DNA of 64,000 bases from Meandrina meandrites. Its lineage: Eukaryota; Cnidaria; Anthozoa; Scleractinia; Meandrinidae. The stretch spans positions 4,805,201 to 4,869,200 of the forward strand of contig OY855905.1 in the NCBI GenBank assembly GCA_963693305.1, written 5' to 3'. This document shows positions 1 to 11,346 of this stretch, in pieces. The position numbers and the translations under genes were made by a program. The notes beneath the pieces were generated by a model. It saw only the letters and a program-made list of their open reading frames with translations, was not told the DNA's origin and searched no databases. The stretch's first letter is position 1. The number at the start of each line of letters is the position of its first letter.

Positions 1-595
1 CGTTTACCCTAACAGTTAATCTTAAATTTCTGGCCACCGAGAGGTTGTGGGTCGGTGTCTTCTCTTGGGATCTACTTTTCACAGGAGAGCAAAAAGGGGA
101 AATGCAAAAAAATTTCAGATTGGAGCACTTTGAAAATTTCGCCTTAGGGTTAGGGTTAGTGTTCACCCTAACAGTTCATATTAAATTGCTGGCCAGCGAG
201 AGGTTGTGACTCGGTCAATCCTATTGGGATCGGCTTTTCCCAGGAGAGCGAAAAAGGGAAAATGCGTAAAATTTCAGATCGGAGCACTTTGAAAATTTCG
301 CCTTAGGGTTAGGGCTAGTGTTAACCCTAAAAGTTAATCTTAAATTTCTGGCCAACTAAAAATTGTGGCTGGGTCAATCCTCTTGGGATCGGCTTTTTTG
401 CCTAAAATTTCAAATAGGAGCACTTTGAAAATTTCGTCTTCGGTTAGGGTTAGCGTTTTACAGTTAATCTTAAATTTCTGGCCAACGAAAAGTTGTGGCT
501 TGGCGAATCCTCTTGGGATCGGCTTTTCCCAGGAGAGCGAAAAGGGAAAATGCGTAAAATTTCAGATCGGAGCACTTTGAAAATTTCAGACGGTC
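1..595. repeat. Degenerate ~157-bp tandem repeat with TTAGGG-like junctions
   Basis: About 3.7 copies of a unit can be read. Each starts near CAGTTAATCTTAAATTTCTG (around 12, 170, 327 and 457), continues through TCTTGGGATCGGCTTTTCC and a stretch like AGGAGAGCGAAAAGGG, and ends with GGAGCACTTTGAAAATTTC. The third unit is shortened by about 25 bases. Junctions carry TTAGGGTTAGGG facing CCCTAAC. Open frames here (365-580, 493-708) are repeat translations and not genes. Confidence 0.75.
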
Positions 596-1034
596 TTATA
601 GAAAATCACAACAAAGAGACTACCACTGCTGTAAGAGCTTTATTGGTACACACAAAAAATATTTATTTAGGAAAAAAATTCAAAGAAAGTCAGTTTTATA
701 AACCTTGAGTGTTTAGGGAAAAGACAAATGCAATACAATGCACTACCGAGGAAGTCTACAGCAACCGGATATTTGCAAAAAATGAAATATGTGCTGTCGA
801 AACCTTAATCACCGGACATTTTAAAAGAACTAGTCGTTTTTGGGAAAGGTTTTATTTGCACTCGTAGGAAACGCACGGATATCTGATTGGTAGCGGCTGT
901 AAAATCTTATTTTCTTTTCAGAACTGAGTCAATACGCCTTGTTGGGCATTTCATTTTAAGTCTGTACAGTCGGCAGTTTTTCTTCCAACTTCTACAACCA
1001 CTTTACCGCAGCCACTGGGCGTAACACTCTTTCG

Positions 1035-1931
1035 ATGGATGTCAAGGAAAATATGCGCGACGCTTTGCTGATATTTGACTCCGTTTTCCTGACTCTTGGA
1101 TTAGCCAGTAATATCTTCGTGTGGTTCATTATGGCCCGGCGCAAGTTGATTAGGAAAAGCGTCTGCAGTTATTACATATTTCATCTCTCAACGGCAGAAG
1201 TGTTTTACAGAACAGTGCTCGTGGTTTTGAAAATTGTCATCGCCGTTACGGACTCTCGTTCAATATCCAACGCTGAATGCAAGGCGATGTCGTTTTGGCG
1301 AAAGACAACGTGCGCTGCTATCTACTTACTGCTTTCTGGAATTGCCATGGATCGTAAAAACCACATTATAAATCCGTTAAAGAACTTGGGTCTCGCAAAA
1401 CACCGCAGTATGAAGATTGTTTTCATTTGGTTGTTTTCTATGGTCATTTCACTCACTGTAATATTCAGTGATCAAGCCAATCGAAGACTAAATTCAGTTG
1501 GGCAGGATAATTCATCTCAACCTATGTTCATTTGTGTTCTACCACGCGGAGCGTTTGCTAGCCAAATCTGTTTCACGATATATTTTTTCTTGGCGTTTGT
1601 CGTTCCTTTATCAATAATTACACATTCGTATTGCAAGATTTTTATTTTCTTGCGAAGGAGAGCCACCAAGCAAACATTTAGCGCATGTTACATAAAGACC
1701 AAATACAAGGCATTGCGTATGCTCGTTTTAATTGTTGTAAGCTTATTGCTTAGCTGGGGACCAATCATGGTCTCAGATTTAGCACGGGCGTACGGCAACA
1801 CGGTCAAAGTTGAAGATATTTCTATGAGACAAATCGCAATGAGTATTTCGCTAACAAGCTCAGTTATTCATCCAGTGATATATTCATTCGGAAATGCAAA
1901 TTTTCGACGAGAAGTTGTGAAGGCTTTTTGA
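1035..1931 (+). CDS. Rhodopsin-like (class A) G-protein-coupled receptor, paralogue 1
   Basis: Single-exon frame of 298 residues with seven hydrophobic segments. TM1 contains GLASNIFVWF. TM3 starts with a Cys (ECKAM) and ends in AMDRKNHIINPL, a divergent DRY box. TM6 carries SWGP in place of CWxP. TM7 carries HPVIYSFGN, a variant NPxxY leading into helix 8. A Cys in the second extracellular loop (FICVLPRG) could pair with the TM3 Cys. It is closely related to the gene at 5591, so a tandem duplicate. It stops right after EVVKAF, 13 residues before the equivalent C-terminus of the other copy, losing the Cys-rich tail. The ligand is unknown; the short N-terminus is compatible with peptide or amine receptors. 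The lack of introns matches many cnidarian class A receptors. Confidence 0.85.
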   Translation: MDVKENMRDALLIFDSVFLTLGLASNIFVWFIMARRKLIRKSVCSYYIFHLSTAEVFYRTVLVVLKIVIAVTDSRSISNAECKAMSFWRKTTCAAIYLLLSGIAMDRKNHIINPLKNLGLAKHRSMKIVFIWLFSMVISLTVIFSDQANRRLNSVGQDNSSQPMFICVLPRGAFASQICFTIYFFLAFVVPLSIITHSYCKIFIFLRRRATKQTFSACYIKTKYKALRMLVLIVVSLLLSWGPIMVSDLARAYGNTVKVEDISMRQIAMSISLTSSVIHPVIYSFGNANFRREVVKAF

Positions 1932-3950
1932 GACTGTAAAACATTTCGACGTTAAACTGACGATTTAAGAATCTCAAGGTCGGTTCTTTATACAGCCGTT
2001 TGTGTTGAAGGACTTTTCTTGTAGGTTGCCATTTCACCATCATGGAAAAAGGGAAGGTTTAACAAACAACCAGCACAGGACAAGTGTAAAATTCTATTAA
2101 TGGTTTTTACTCTTTTGGATCGATCGTGTGAACGACATGTAACTCCAGAAAAAATGAAACACTTCCAATTATTTAGCAAAGCTTGCTTGAAATCCTACCG
2201 GGGGCATTCACTTCCTGCCAGACCATCAGGTGCACTCGCACTGATAAAGTACTCGATAGCTAGTCAAGGTGGCCAACCTGGATTTTTAGAAAACTGGAAA
2301 ATACTTCTTCGAAATTTTTCTTTCTGTACCGAATTAAATCCCCTTGTAAAATAATGTCCTTTGCAAATATCAAGGACACTTCAGTTATCTGTTGATTTTT
2401 ACGTGCGAGGAAACCGCATTTTAATTTTGCCCTTAGTCTTTAATTGTGGAACTTGACAGACATCAACGTCAAGAGCTGTCAATACTTGTCAAACAGTCTG
2501 ACTCATAGCCAGTATTTAAACAACTCTAATGAAAAATGTAATTTATTACAGGTAAAACATTTTTCTATTGTGTACTGCTTCCGTAAACGCGTGCAACAGT
2601 AAAATTAATTTTTAAAACGTAAAATTGAGTCAAATTAAAATTATAATTATTTGCCGTCAAATTGAAATACGATTCTTGTTTTAAACGTCAAAGCTAACCA
2701 CCCGTTTTGGGAAGCTCTGGGATAGAAAATCTGAAAATCTGATATTCTTTAGAGTCTTGCCGTAGAGACTTTCTAGAATGTTGGCATAACTAAAACATCT
2801 TAGCTACTTGGGTTTAGCTCCGTCTTTCTCTGGTCAAAATCAGTAATCCAAATATAGTTTGAAGGTGTTGAGGTACCGTCAAGGTGCTTTGCCAATCATT
2901 CCTCGAGCACGTGATCTTTGGAACTTGCTATCTTCATTTAAGTTTCTTTGCCATTTCAATTTCATTAGGAATGAAGTTAAAAATAAAATTTAAAAAAAAA
3001 GTTTTAAAGTTCAATTTTCTTTGGAATTCCATAACAGACGTGAGCTGTAGAATTCGAAACGTCAAGTAAATTCTAAGGTTTTTTTAAACCATGCCTAGTC
3101 CATTTGTAATGTTTGTTGCCGCTGTGTGCATTTTATTTCTAATTTAAGGGACACCCTAGATAGCCTCTTTACTGTCCTGGCGCGAGAGGGCCCACTCATT
3201 GGTGGATTGTGCCTGAATGCCACTGTTTGACAATCAGATCCTACTTGGAAATGTCTCATCGAAGGTTAGAAAACGTGAGAAAGTGATCGTCACAACTAAA
3301 GTAGAAGTTAAATATGATAGCGCAAGGATGACTCCTGTACCACGAGCTAAGTTGGTGTCGAAGTGTGATTGGCAAGGTAACAGTCAGTCAGTGATGCAAA
3401 ACTGTATTTATTCCATACTATTCAATATTCTAGTGAATCCTTGCAATACCCTTCTTGCGTGGATCTCGAAAGTTAAAAAACGAACGGTCGTAGATAAACC
3501 TTACAAAAGTAAATAACATTTCATTGAACATTCACTGAGGCATTTTCTTTGATGCATTGCTATGGAGGACAATGTCCGAGGCTGAAAGATTGTCCAAATA
3601 AAGAACAGTTGCCCGAGGAGCGACGTTCTCCGAATCTGAGAAGCTTTCCATCCTAAAAGTTATTTGCGAACGAATAGCTTGCAAACGGAATAACTTTGTA
3701 TGCCCCTTCCCCTACCTCTCCCCCCTCCCAATTATGCTGCTAAAAATAGGAACTTGGTAGAAATTAAGATATAAAAATATAGGAAATTTTATATTCGTTT
3801 TCTTTAATTTCACATTTTGAAGGATTTCTGTTAGATAAAAGTGGATTTAAAATTTTGTCAATTCTAGAACGCCATGCCTTGGTTGTTTAAGGGTTGGATA
3901 ACTCTAGCCTCCTCCGTACAGGGCCGTAGGAGTAGGGGGGCGGGGGCTCG
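1932..3950. other. Non-coding stretch, no recognisable gene
   Basis: AT-rich DNA after the first receptor gene. Short frames at 2100-2354, 2884-3069 and 3217-3516 have no recognisable motif, no supporting splice signals and no similarity to neighbours. I see no gene or complete repeat. Confidence 0.5.
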
Positions 3951-3972
3951 TGCCCCCCCCCCCCCCCCCCCC
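3951..3972. repeat. Poly-C tract
   Basis: A run of about 20 C residues directly follows a G-rich stretch (GGGGGGCGGGGGCTC). It may be variable in length and prone to assembly error. Confidence 0.8.
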
Positions 3973-4003
3973 ACTTTTTGGGAAATGATGATGATGATGC
4001 CTT

Positions 4004-4201
4004 TTAATACTCCGTCTCGGAGCATAGGCCACAGATAAAGCGCCTCCACCCTCCTCTGTCTCTGGCCATCTGTTCAATCTGATTCCAGGTGTAGCCTTTT
4101 GACTGGATGGTCCTTTCTGTGTCTCTTTTCCAGGTGTTTCGTGGTCTTCCTCTCCGCTTCTTCCCTGAGGGTTCCAGCCAAGTGCATGTCGGGCTATGCA
4201 A
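4004..4201 (-). pseudogene. Decayed LINE (non-LTR retrotransposon) ORF2 C-terminal fragment
   Basis: On the - strand the frame contains KKRRGRPRNTWKRDTER, then YTWNQIEQMARDRGGWR and FICGLC. This is the typical tail of non-LTR retrotransposon ORF2 proteins (GRPxxTWRR...W...ARDRxxWR). Only this tail remains; no reverse transcriptase motifs are seen upstream. It is a truncated remnant, not a functional gene. Confidence 0.7.
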
Positions 4202-4567
4202 GTGTTTGGTCTCCTAAGTATGTGTACAGCCTTATGGGGGTGTCCGTATGTGTCTCGCTTACTTTCGTTAATTCAGAACAGCTATTTAAACAAATGCAGG
4301 CAAATGCGTCGGCATCATATTGCGTGATTCAAGTAGCGTTAATGTATTTTATACAATACAAATTCCAAAAATGGCTTGCAAGTGACAAGAAACTGCTTCT
4401 CGAAAAGTGTTCCAAAAATGCACCAAATGGCATTAGAGCATGTCTAGATTTTCAAAATATTCCCAGGGTAGGATGCCCCCGAACCCCGCTACGGAAATGG
4501 ACCTCCGGCCCATTCATCACTATCAGTACTACCTTTTGGCCCCCCTCACTTCAAAATCGTTCCTACG

Positions 4568-4648
4568 GGGCTGCCGCGAAAGACTAGGAACGAAAACCCT
4601 GGTCTTTCTCGTTCACTCCCCTTTCGTTGGTCCCTAGTCTTCCCGCAG
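4568..4648. repeat. Imperfect inverted repeat
   Basis: GCGAAAGACTAGGAACGAAA near 4575 faces TTTCGTTGGTCCCTAGTCTTCCCGC ending near 4646, giving an imperfect stem around about 35 bases. It is a possible fragment of a small foldback element. The rest of 4202-5590 shows no gene or recognised repeat. Confidence 0.4.
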
Positions 4649-5590
4649 CAGCAGTTTCTCGGAGTTGCCTGCGAAGGACGCAAGGATAACGCTTTGCAGG
4701 GGATCAAATCACACTTATTCAAAATATAGCAATAAATATTTATCCGGGCGGTTGATATCCACCCTTTGAACAACTGGGCCCATATCTCAGCAACAGAAGG
4801 GCAACTTCAGAGAGTAAGCGGTTTAGATGAAAACTGCTCATAGAATTAAAAAGAAATCACTCTATACGGAGGATGATAAGCCACCAAAAAAGTTCAACGC
4901 TGTTAATTAATGCCCAGCAAGTGACAAACGAAATCCAAACTGTTTTTTAGCTTTCCTTTTAATGAGATTGATTTTTGTTTTGGTGAAGAAAGATCTCAAG
5001 CTAGCCTGTTCATCAAAAACACAAAATTGGGTTTTACTAATAAAATAGCCTCATGGCGATTTTTTTAGATTAAGTTGTATACATCAGTAAAGACAATAGA
5101 ATTGCCGCGGATTAACAGGATATTGCAGCAAAATAAACAAACGGCTGTTATCGCAATTTAAATTGACTCGCAGCTTCAAGTGCTGACTAGATGCCGCCGA
5201 TTTTTTTTTTAACAAAGCTTCTCTCTTTTTGCCTTAGGTCGAGAGGTCGAATACACTTTTTTCCAGCTGTCCTTTTACTTTGAATTCAGCTTACACAAAC
5301 GTCCTGATGAATGTAAACAAAAAAGGAGAATACTCTCTCGTGGATAGAATTAATAATTAATAAACCTTTATATCAACGGGCTTCTGATTGGCTCTAACTT
5401 AACATTTTCCGTTCATTTATGAAATTTCTAGTAAAACAATAAACTTCATAAATTAATTATAGGACGACTATGCAGAATTCTGTATGATTGCAAACTGCGA
5501 GACACTGTCAAATTTGCACGTAGTTGCTTCCGTTTCTTCCACAAGTATTAACCACTTCAACATTGGCATTGCTCTTTAGTCTTTTTCGAT

Positions 5591-6544
5591 ATGGGTTTCG
5601 CGGAACATTTACCCGATATTTCCTTGGTCTTCAACTCTGTTTTCTTGGCTCTGGGACTAGCCAGTAATTTCTTCGTCTGCTTTATCATGACCCGACGCAA
5701 GTTAACAAGGAAGAGCATGTCAAACTTGTACATTTTTCATCTCTCACTGGCTGAAGTCATTTACAGAATGGTACAGGTTATTATGTTAATCTTGATGTGG
5801 ATGATAGACTACCATTTGCTAACCGACAATCAATGCATGGCCATACAATTTATTCCGCATGCAACTTGTTCGGTTATCTTTGTTTTTCTCGCTGGAATAG
5901 CCATGGATCGTAAAACCCACATCATAAATCCGTTAAAAAACTTGGGCCTCACTAAGCGCCGCAAGACGAGAATTGCTTTCATTTGGTTATTTTCTGTGGT
6001 CATTTCAGTTCCAATAATATTTGGCGCCCACGTTAACCCATTCCTGTTTAAAAGCACAAGACAACGTAACTCATCTCAGCATTTTTCTGCTACATCTGTT
6101 TTCCGTTGCGTTCTACTACGCGGAGCATTTCTTAGCAAAATCTCTTTCACGATTTACTTTCTGTTGGCCTTTCTGGTTCCCTTGTCAATAATTACACATT
6201 CATACTGCAAGATTTTCTTTTACTTGCGAAAAAGGGCCACAAAGCGCACAATGAGCCCATGTTACATAAAGTCCAAATACAAGGCCCTTCGAATGTTGGT
6301 GTTGATTGTCTTAAGCTTCTTGCTAAGCTGGGGACCTTTCATGCTCATTGAACTAGCAAAGGTTTATGGTGCCACAGTTCGGTTTGAAGATATTTCTGTC
6401 AAACAAATCGCAATGAGTATTTCGCTAACAAGCTCAGTTATTCATCCAGTGATATATTCATTTGGAAATGAAAACTTCCGATATGAAGTTGTGAAGACTT
6501 TCAGATGTTGTGAAGTTTGTTTTTCTTCAAAGACATTGCCATGA
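5591..6544 (+). CDS. Rhodopsin-like (class A) G-protein-coupled receptor, paralogue 2
   Basis: Single-exon frame of 317 residues, strongly similar to the receptor at 1035 across all seven TM segments. Visible landmarks: GLASNFFVCF (TM1), FHLSLAEVIYR (TM2), AMDRKTHIINPLKN (end of TM3, divergent DRY), VPLSIITHSYCK (TM5), SWGPFMLIEL (TM6) and HPVIYSFGNENF (TM7/helix 8). The second extracellular loop is longer than in paralogue 1 and holds FRCVLLRG. The cytoplasmic tail (FRCCEVCFSSKTLP) has a CC pair and a further Cys suitable for palmitoylation, which paralogue 1 lacks. Ligand unknown. Confidence 0.87.
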   Translation: MGFAEHLPDISLVFNSVFLALGLASNFFVCFIMTRRKLTRKSMSNLYIFHLSLAEVIYRMVQVIMLILMWMIDYHLLTDNQCMAIQFIPHATCSVIFVFLAGIAMDRKTHIINPLKNLGLTKRRKTRIAFIWLFSVVISVPIIFGAHVNPFLFKSTRQRNSSQHFSATSVFRCVLLRGAFLSKISFTIYFLLAFLVPLSIITHSYCKIFFYLRKRATKRTMSPCYIKSKYKALRMLVLIVLSFLLSWGPFMLIELAKVYGATVRFEDISVKQIAMSISLTSSVIHPVIYSFGNENFRYEVVKTFRCCEVCFSSKTLP

Positions 6545-7522
6545 TGAGAAGAGTGCTAGAGCTGGGGTTCAGTCTTGCTTCACCCCAGCGTAGATGGTAA
6601 AGGAAGGAAATATAGTTCGTATGGTGGACACGATTCCACATGCACCAAACGTTGAGACAAAAATCTTGAGAATTAATGCATATATCGGATGGTGTTACGA
6701 AGCGAGATGGACAGCCAAAGCCGCACCGTATCACGGATCACAAAGAAGCGCAGAAGCTTCAAATCCATGGCTTAGAAGATAAACCGAGTTTGTTTCGGTT
6801 GCTCCACCTATTTCGTGTGGCTACTGCAAAATCTTTTTGTACGGGGAGGCAATTTTTGACAGAAAAGGTACTCCTTTCATATACCTTCGATAGAACGTGG
6901 TACCCCTTTCACGCATCTACAGAAGGATTACTCCGCCTGTTTTCTTAATTTTTTACATGAATAACAGATAGAACGGAAGTCTGAAGGACTGTATGGACAG
7001 TCTTTCTTGTAGGACACTTTCCCTAAGAGAGCGCCCGCTGACGCGAAGTTGGACTATACTACAAGAAATGTCTCCGGCGAAATTAAAATCTTATACTCTT
7101 GGTTTGGCAAGTTTGAAATAATAACACTGCACCCAAACATCACGGTATAAGTCACTCGTGCAAATTAAGGCAGGCAGAGTAGCGTGGACACAGAAAGTCG
7201 TAGAAGACTGTAAAATTCCTTTATTGCAACTTTTCTCAATAACAATAGCAAGAAAAGCTAGTAAATTTGCATACTGAAGTATTTTCGATTAATTAGACTC
7301 CCTAGCCTTAATTCAAAACCTGCGAATCCCTGGCCTTTCCTAATTATATTTAGATATGTACATTATGATTTCATTTAAAGTTCAAGTGAATTTTTTAAAT
7401 CATATTTTTTTTCTATTGTATAAAGCAAACAGATCTCGCTAGCGCAGTCTGTTTCTTTGTAATAAACCACAGTTATATCGTTTCAACCCTCAACGACACC
7501 TGCTCAAGTGGTCTTAACACAG
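6545..7522. other. Intergenic, including the likely 3' UTR of the downstream - strand gene
   Basis: No supported gene. Frames at 6594-6948 lack family motifs. A TTTATT near 7220, read as AATAAA on the - strand, is a possible polyadenylation signal for the DUF1399 gene, implying a ~300-base 3' UTR. Confidence 0.4.
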
Positions 7523-9595
7523 TCAGTTTTTTCCTTGAGCTTCGGTCTCTTGCGGATGTTCAGTTTGCTTGACTGACGAGCTGAACCGTGACAGACTTGG
7601 ACAGCGAAGGACCACACTCGTGACATCTGAATCGCCTTCCATCAACTGTGCACTCTCGAGTGGATTTACAATATAACACAGAGAGGGCAACAGCATCATG
7701 CTAAGAGCTACAGCTACACACTCTGGGACATCATCTATGTCGACTGGTAGGCTTATCTCTCCTTCGTCTGGATTCATCACAATTAACTTGTCCTCGTTCG
7801 GATTAATCTGGATCAAAAGCGAATGCTCCGTCTTCTTAACGTCACACCAGCCTTGCTTATCTCCCAGCTTGAAGAACTTGACCTTTACAACATTCTGCTC
7901 TTCGTCCAGGGACTGTCGATGGCTTCGTTTCAATCCAACGCATATTCCCCAGTCTGAACTCCCTCTTACCAACAGAACCGTCTCGCTGTCAGACGTTTTG
8001 GTTGTCACGCACTTGGACGAGTCCTCCAAAGGCTCCGAGGGACTGGGAAATAAGTTGTTATCGACAAGGTGAGCTGATGCAACGGTAATGCCTTCAGTGT
8101 TAACAACCTCCAGTACCATGACGTCAGCTGGCTCAGCATTGAGCACGCGGCATGTAAAAGCGGCTTTTCCACAGTAGCTGTACACCCGGTACACTGACAA
8201 CTCACATGGTACTCTTTGCATGGTAAGTATTTCTCGCTTAAGCACCGTCTTGGGAGCTGAGACGACATCTGCTGGATGCAGAAATTTGGCAAATTCTGGT
8301 TCTGGGCTCAAGGTAAATCTATAGCTCAGTGGTTTCGGAGACACGGATGTCTTGATAGTGATGTACACCTTCCTATTGGCTGGACCAAACAGTGGAATCG
8401 GGATTCGGAAAATGTGCGTCGTCGCTTCTGCACTAAGAGCAGTTTCCAAGCACTCTGTGAGATCGATGGTATGACACAGCCTAGGAGTCTTGGAGAACAA
8501 CTTCTTTTGATGAAACGAAAGAGTGATGCTGTTTTTGTCGTCTGTGTTAACTATAAATTTAGCAAGAGGTTCTGGATCTCCTTCCAGAATGCGACTTCCT
8601 CCTTTAATTCTCTTTTTCCAAATTATTGCTTTACGGTCAAATTGCAGCGAGAACGAAAACGTTTTGTCCTTCTCGAAGTTTTCCATCTCGAACTTGAAAA
8701 GTTCCAGTTCAAATTCAAAGACCGCAAAGTTCCGCCGATGTTCGTCCTTTCGTTTCACTGGCACGGGTAAGGGAGATTCGCCGCGGAAGATGGCCCCGGC
8801 TCTCGTAAACGTGAGGTCTTGCTTTCGCCAGATTGCTTTTGTTTCTTTTTCGAATGCCAGGTACTTGGTGATCTCCAACGCACCTATCTTGGTTTCTGGA
8901 TGTTCAAGGACATATCCAAGAATGGTTTTTGTGTCTGCTTTATAGATTAAGGGGTGTAGAAGATGTGTTTTCCAGATGAGATCAACGTCACAGCATGGCA
9001 CAAGGTTACTGTCCGGATTCTCACGCGTAAAGATCAAATGTTGCTTGTAACGCTGCAGAGAGGACATGAGAAACATCGGGTCTTGGAAATGGGGAAGAGA
9101 AACGTTGTGGTATAGATTTCGTAGACGATCACATGCCTCTTGCAAATCGCACTCTATTTTGGAGTTGTACTGTGGAACATCATCTAGGTCATCATCTAGG
9201 TCCACTTCGAAAGCTTCTTCGGGGTAAGCTTTATCCCAAAGGGTTCGTGCTGTAACTAAGGCTTGCTCCTTTTCCAGTTCACTGTGCACTCGATGATTAA
9301 CTTCTTTGGATACGATGTTCCTGCAATCCTTTTCATAATCACTGCAATTCAGGATATGCGCTTGCCAAATCCATTCTACATCTAGTGGAGCCTGGAGTTC
9401 ATCGCCATTGATGTCAAGACCTTTGAAAAGCGGTAGCCAAAACAACTCATATCTTCTTATAGCGTTGTTGAATACAGGACCCCGGAACAGGTTTGGATGG
9501 CGATCTACAAGCTTCAGAAATTGAAGTTCATTCTGAGCTGCCTCCACAAAATCAATTTGGGAAGAGAAGTCAATAGTGTCTGCGGCAGCGGCCAT
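7523..9595 (-). CDS. GRDP/DUF1399-family protein
   Basis: A 690-residue frame on the - strand. The N-terminal third has two diagnostic repeats of the DUF1399 (glycine-rich-domain-containing protein) family: DVEWIWQAHILN (about residues 72-83) and DVDLIWKTHLLHP (about 203-215). An acidic insert (VDLDDDLDDVPQ) lies between them. The middle is rich in beta-like segments. The end has a short polar tail. Just upstream of the ATG, the - strand reads TTTTTCAG followed by GGCACGCC, a good splice acceptor near 9610, so the coding region is one exon preceded by a 5' UTR intron. The family is known mainly from plants, fungi and invertebrates; its biochemical role in animals is not established. Confidence 0.75.
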   Translation of the reverse strand: MAAAADTIDFSSQIDFVEAAQNELQFLKLVDRHPNLFRGPVFNNAIRRYELFWLPLFKGLDINGDELQAPLDVEWIWQAHILNCSDYEKDCRNIVSKEVNHRVHSELEKEQALVTARTLWDKAYPEEAFEVDLDDDLDDVPQYNSKIECDLQEACDRLRNLYHNVSLPHFQDPMFLMSSLQRYKQHLIFTRENPDSNLVPCCDVDLIWKTHLLHPLIYKADTKTILGYVLEHPETKIGALEITKYLAFEKETKAIWRKQDLTFTRAGAIFRGESPLPVPVKRKDEHRRNFAVFEFELELFKFEMENFEKDKTFSFSLQFDRKAIIWKKRIKGGSRILEGDPEPLAKFIVNTDDKNSITLSFHQKKLFSKTPRLCHTIDLTECLETALSAEATTHIFRIPIPLFGPANRKVYITIKTSVSPKPLSYRFTLSPEPEFAKFLHPADVVSAPKTVLKREILTMQRVPCELSVYRVYSYCGKAAFTCRVLNAEPADVMVLEVVNTEGITVASAHLVDNNLFPSPSEPLEDSSKCVTTKTSDSETVLLVRGSSDWGICVGLKRSHRQSLDEEQNVVKVKFFKLGDKQGWCDVKKTEHSLLIQINPNEDKLIVMNPDEGEISLPVDIDDVPECVAVALSMMLLPSLCYIVNPLESAQLMEGDSDVTSVVLRCPSLSRFSSSVKQTEHPQETEAQGKN

Positions 9596-10268
9596 TGATG
9601 GCGTGCCCTGAAAAACGAAAAGATGGCTTTTAGCTCAATTAATTACAGAATGAGAATCTCTCTGTTAGTAACAGAGAGATTAAGCATGGCGTTATACGGT
9701 AAACGGGAACGCGAGCTTGCCTTTCATTTTGTTACCTTTTTATCGAATAAAAATAAAATAGATCCCTCAGAAAAATAGGGGAAAAATCACACATTCACGA
9801 CAAACACAAACCTACTCATTTCCGCGTCCGTACAAACGCCAAACGGCAGAAGTTGAATTTTTGCCGTTCGCGGGAAAAACAAACGTCATCCTTGATCTCT
9901 CTAATATCAATAACAAACGTTATACCACTTAGTCCACAACGAAAGAGAGACTCGCCTGTCTGCCGTTTGAAAATATGATAGCAGCGAAGAGTTTTGAATT
10001 TAATTTGAATTTTTATTGGTGTGATTGGTTTTAAAGAGAAAATGTGTTCTTAGTTCTTCTTATCATTATTACCATCATCGTTGTCGACACCATTATCGTT
10101 AATATTATCACTATTATTATTAACGGTTAATTTAAAAAATCGCATTTCGTTGTCGTAGTCGAAGGTTTGCGCTTTTCACCTGCGTGTTTAGTTTTCGTCT
10201 CGCACTTGTTGGGTATGGTCATTATTTAGAACAGTCACACCAATGAGTACATGTAAGTATATACCACA

Positions 10269-10338
10269 CAAGTGAATAGTGCTTTCCGCGCGCGCTGATT
10301 GGTTAACTCGGAGTTGATTAGCAAAGTACTATTCACCT
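10269..10338. mobile_element. Short MITE-like element
   Basis: GTGAATAGTGCTTTCCGCG at the left faces ACTATTCAC at the right, with a GCGCGCTGATTGGTTAACTC core. The arrangement resembles abundant short elements of coral genomes, from memory. Not checked by search. Confidence 0.5.
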
Positions 10339-11253
10339 CCACTTCGGTGAATAATTGTTAACTAAATTGTGTTTTTATTGGTTACGGTTAAGGCTTAAAA
10401 AGTGCTTCAAATTATTATCTTCAGAGACTGCTTTGTTTGAAGTCAAAAGATAAGGCTCTTACAGATTTAAACGTCGAGTATCGGTGGGAAATCACTAATT
10501 GTTAACCTTCTCACAAACCTCTTGATATTATACAGGGTTGGAAACTAAAATTTCGGAGCGCTCGCCATTTGGGCGAGTAACCTTCAAACTGCACTCGCCG
10601 AGAAACTTTTTCACTCTCCCAGTCTCCAAGCTCCACACAAACACAGGAAATATTAAAGGGGCACTATCACGGCTGATCATAGAAATTTCTATGTTCTGAT
10701 TTCCTCAATATATTGCCAAACACCACCAAATACACGAATAAATTTGATAAAGAGATCCCACAAAACAAGATAGAACAGTTATTGTGAGGAAGAAGTACAG
10801 GATTGCAAGGATGGAAGTGGATTGTATTTGATTTTTGGACAGGATGTCCAGAAATCAAAGCTGCCATTCTGGTGAAATTTTGAACCGTTCATTAGTCACT
10901 TTTTCCACTTAATTGATATTTCTTTACTTTTACCACTTTTAGCATTTTTCTCTTCCTATTGCAACACAATAAAGCGCAATTATAGCAAGCTATAGGCCAT
11001 TTTTATATAAAATATGATATTCCAGGCATGACAGTGTCCCTTTAAGTACCCCCCCCCCCCTCCTCCGCCCACGAATATCAAAAATCCAACTTTAATTTTT
11101 AATCACGTTTGACACTGTTCCTAAGTTTAAGCTAGTTTAAAGAAGTTTACAAGGTTTCCGTTAAGTTTCTCAGTTTATTTTCAATGTCTCTTCATCAATT
11201 AGCGATGGCGATTACCAAGCGAAGCTATTTTGTATGTTTGCGAACCATTAGCA

Positions 11254-11346
11254 GTGGACAGTGTAGCCTACACTGTCCACGTACGTAACTTACTACTTTT
11301 CACTTTAAAATAATCGGATTATTTTAAAGTGGAAAGTAGAAAGTTA
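11254..11346. repeat. Two adjacent near-perfect palindromes
   Basis: The first palindrome has 13-bp arms, GTGGACAGTGTAG (11254-11266) and its complement (11268-11280), with one spacer base. The second, five bases later, has 30-bp arms (11286-11315 and 11317-11346) with two mismatches and a one-base spacer, centred on AATAATCGGATTATT. Together they could extrude as a double cruciform. Confidence 0.8.

Noticed and set aside
3864..4049. Frame rich in Gly/Pro near 3900
   Set aside because: Produced by the poly-C/G-rich tract.
8276..8945. Long + strand frames opposite the DUF1399 gene
   Set aside because: Shadows of the - strand coding sequence, which has the family motifs.
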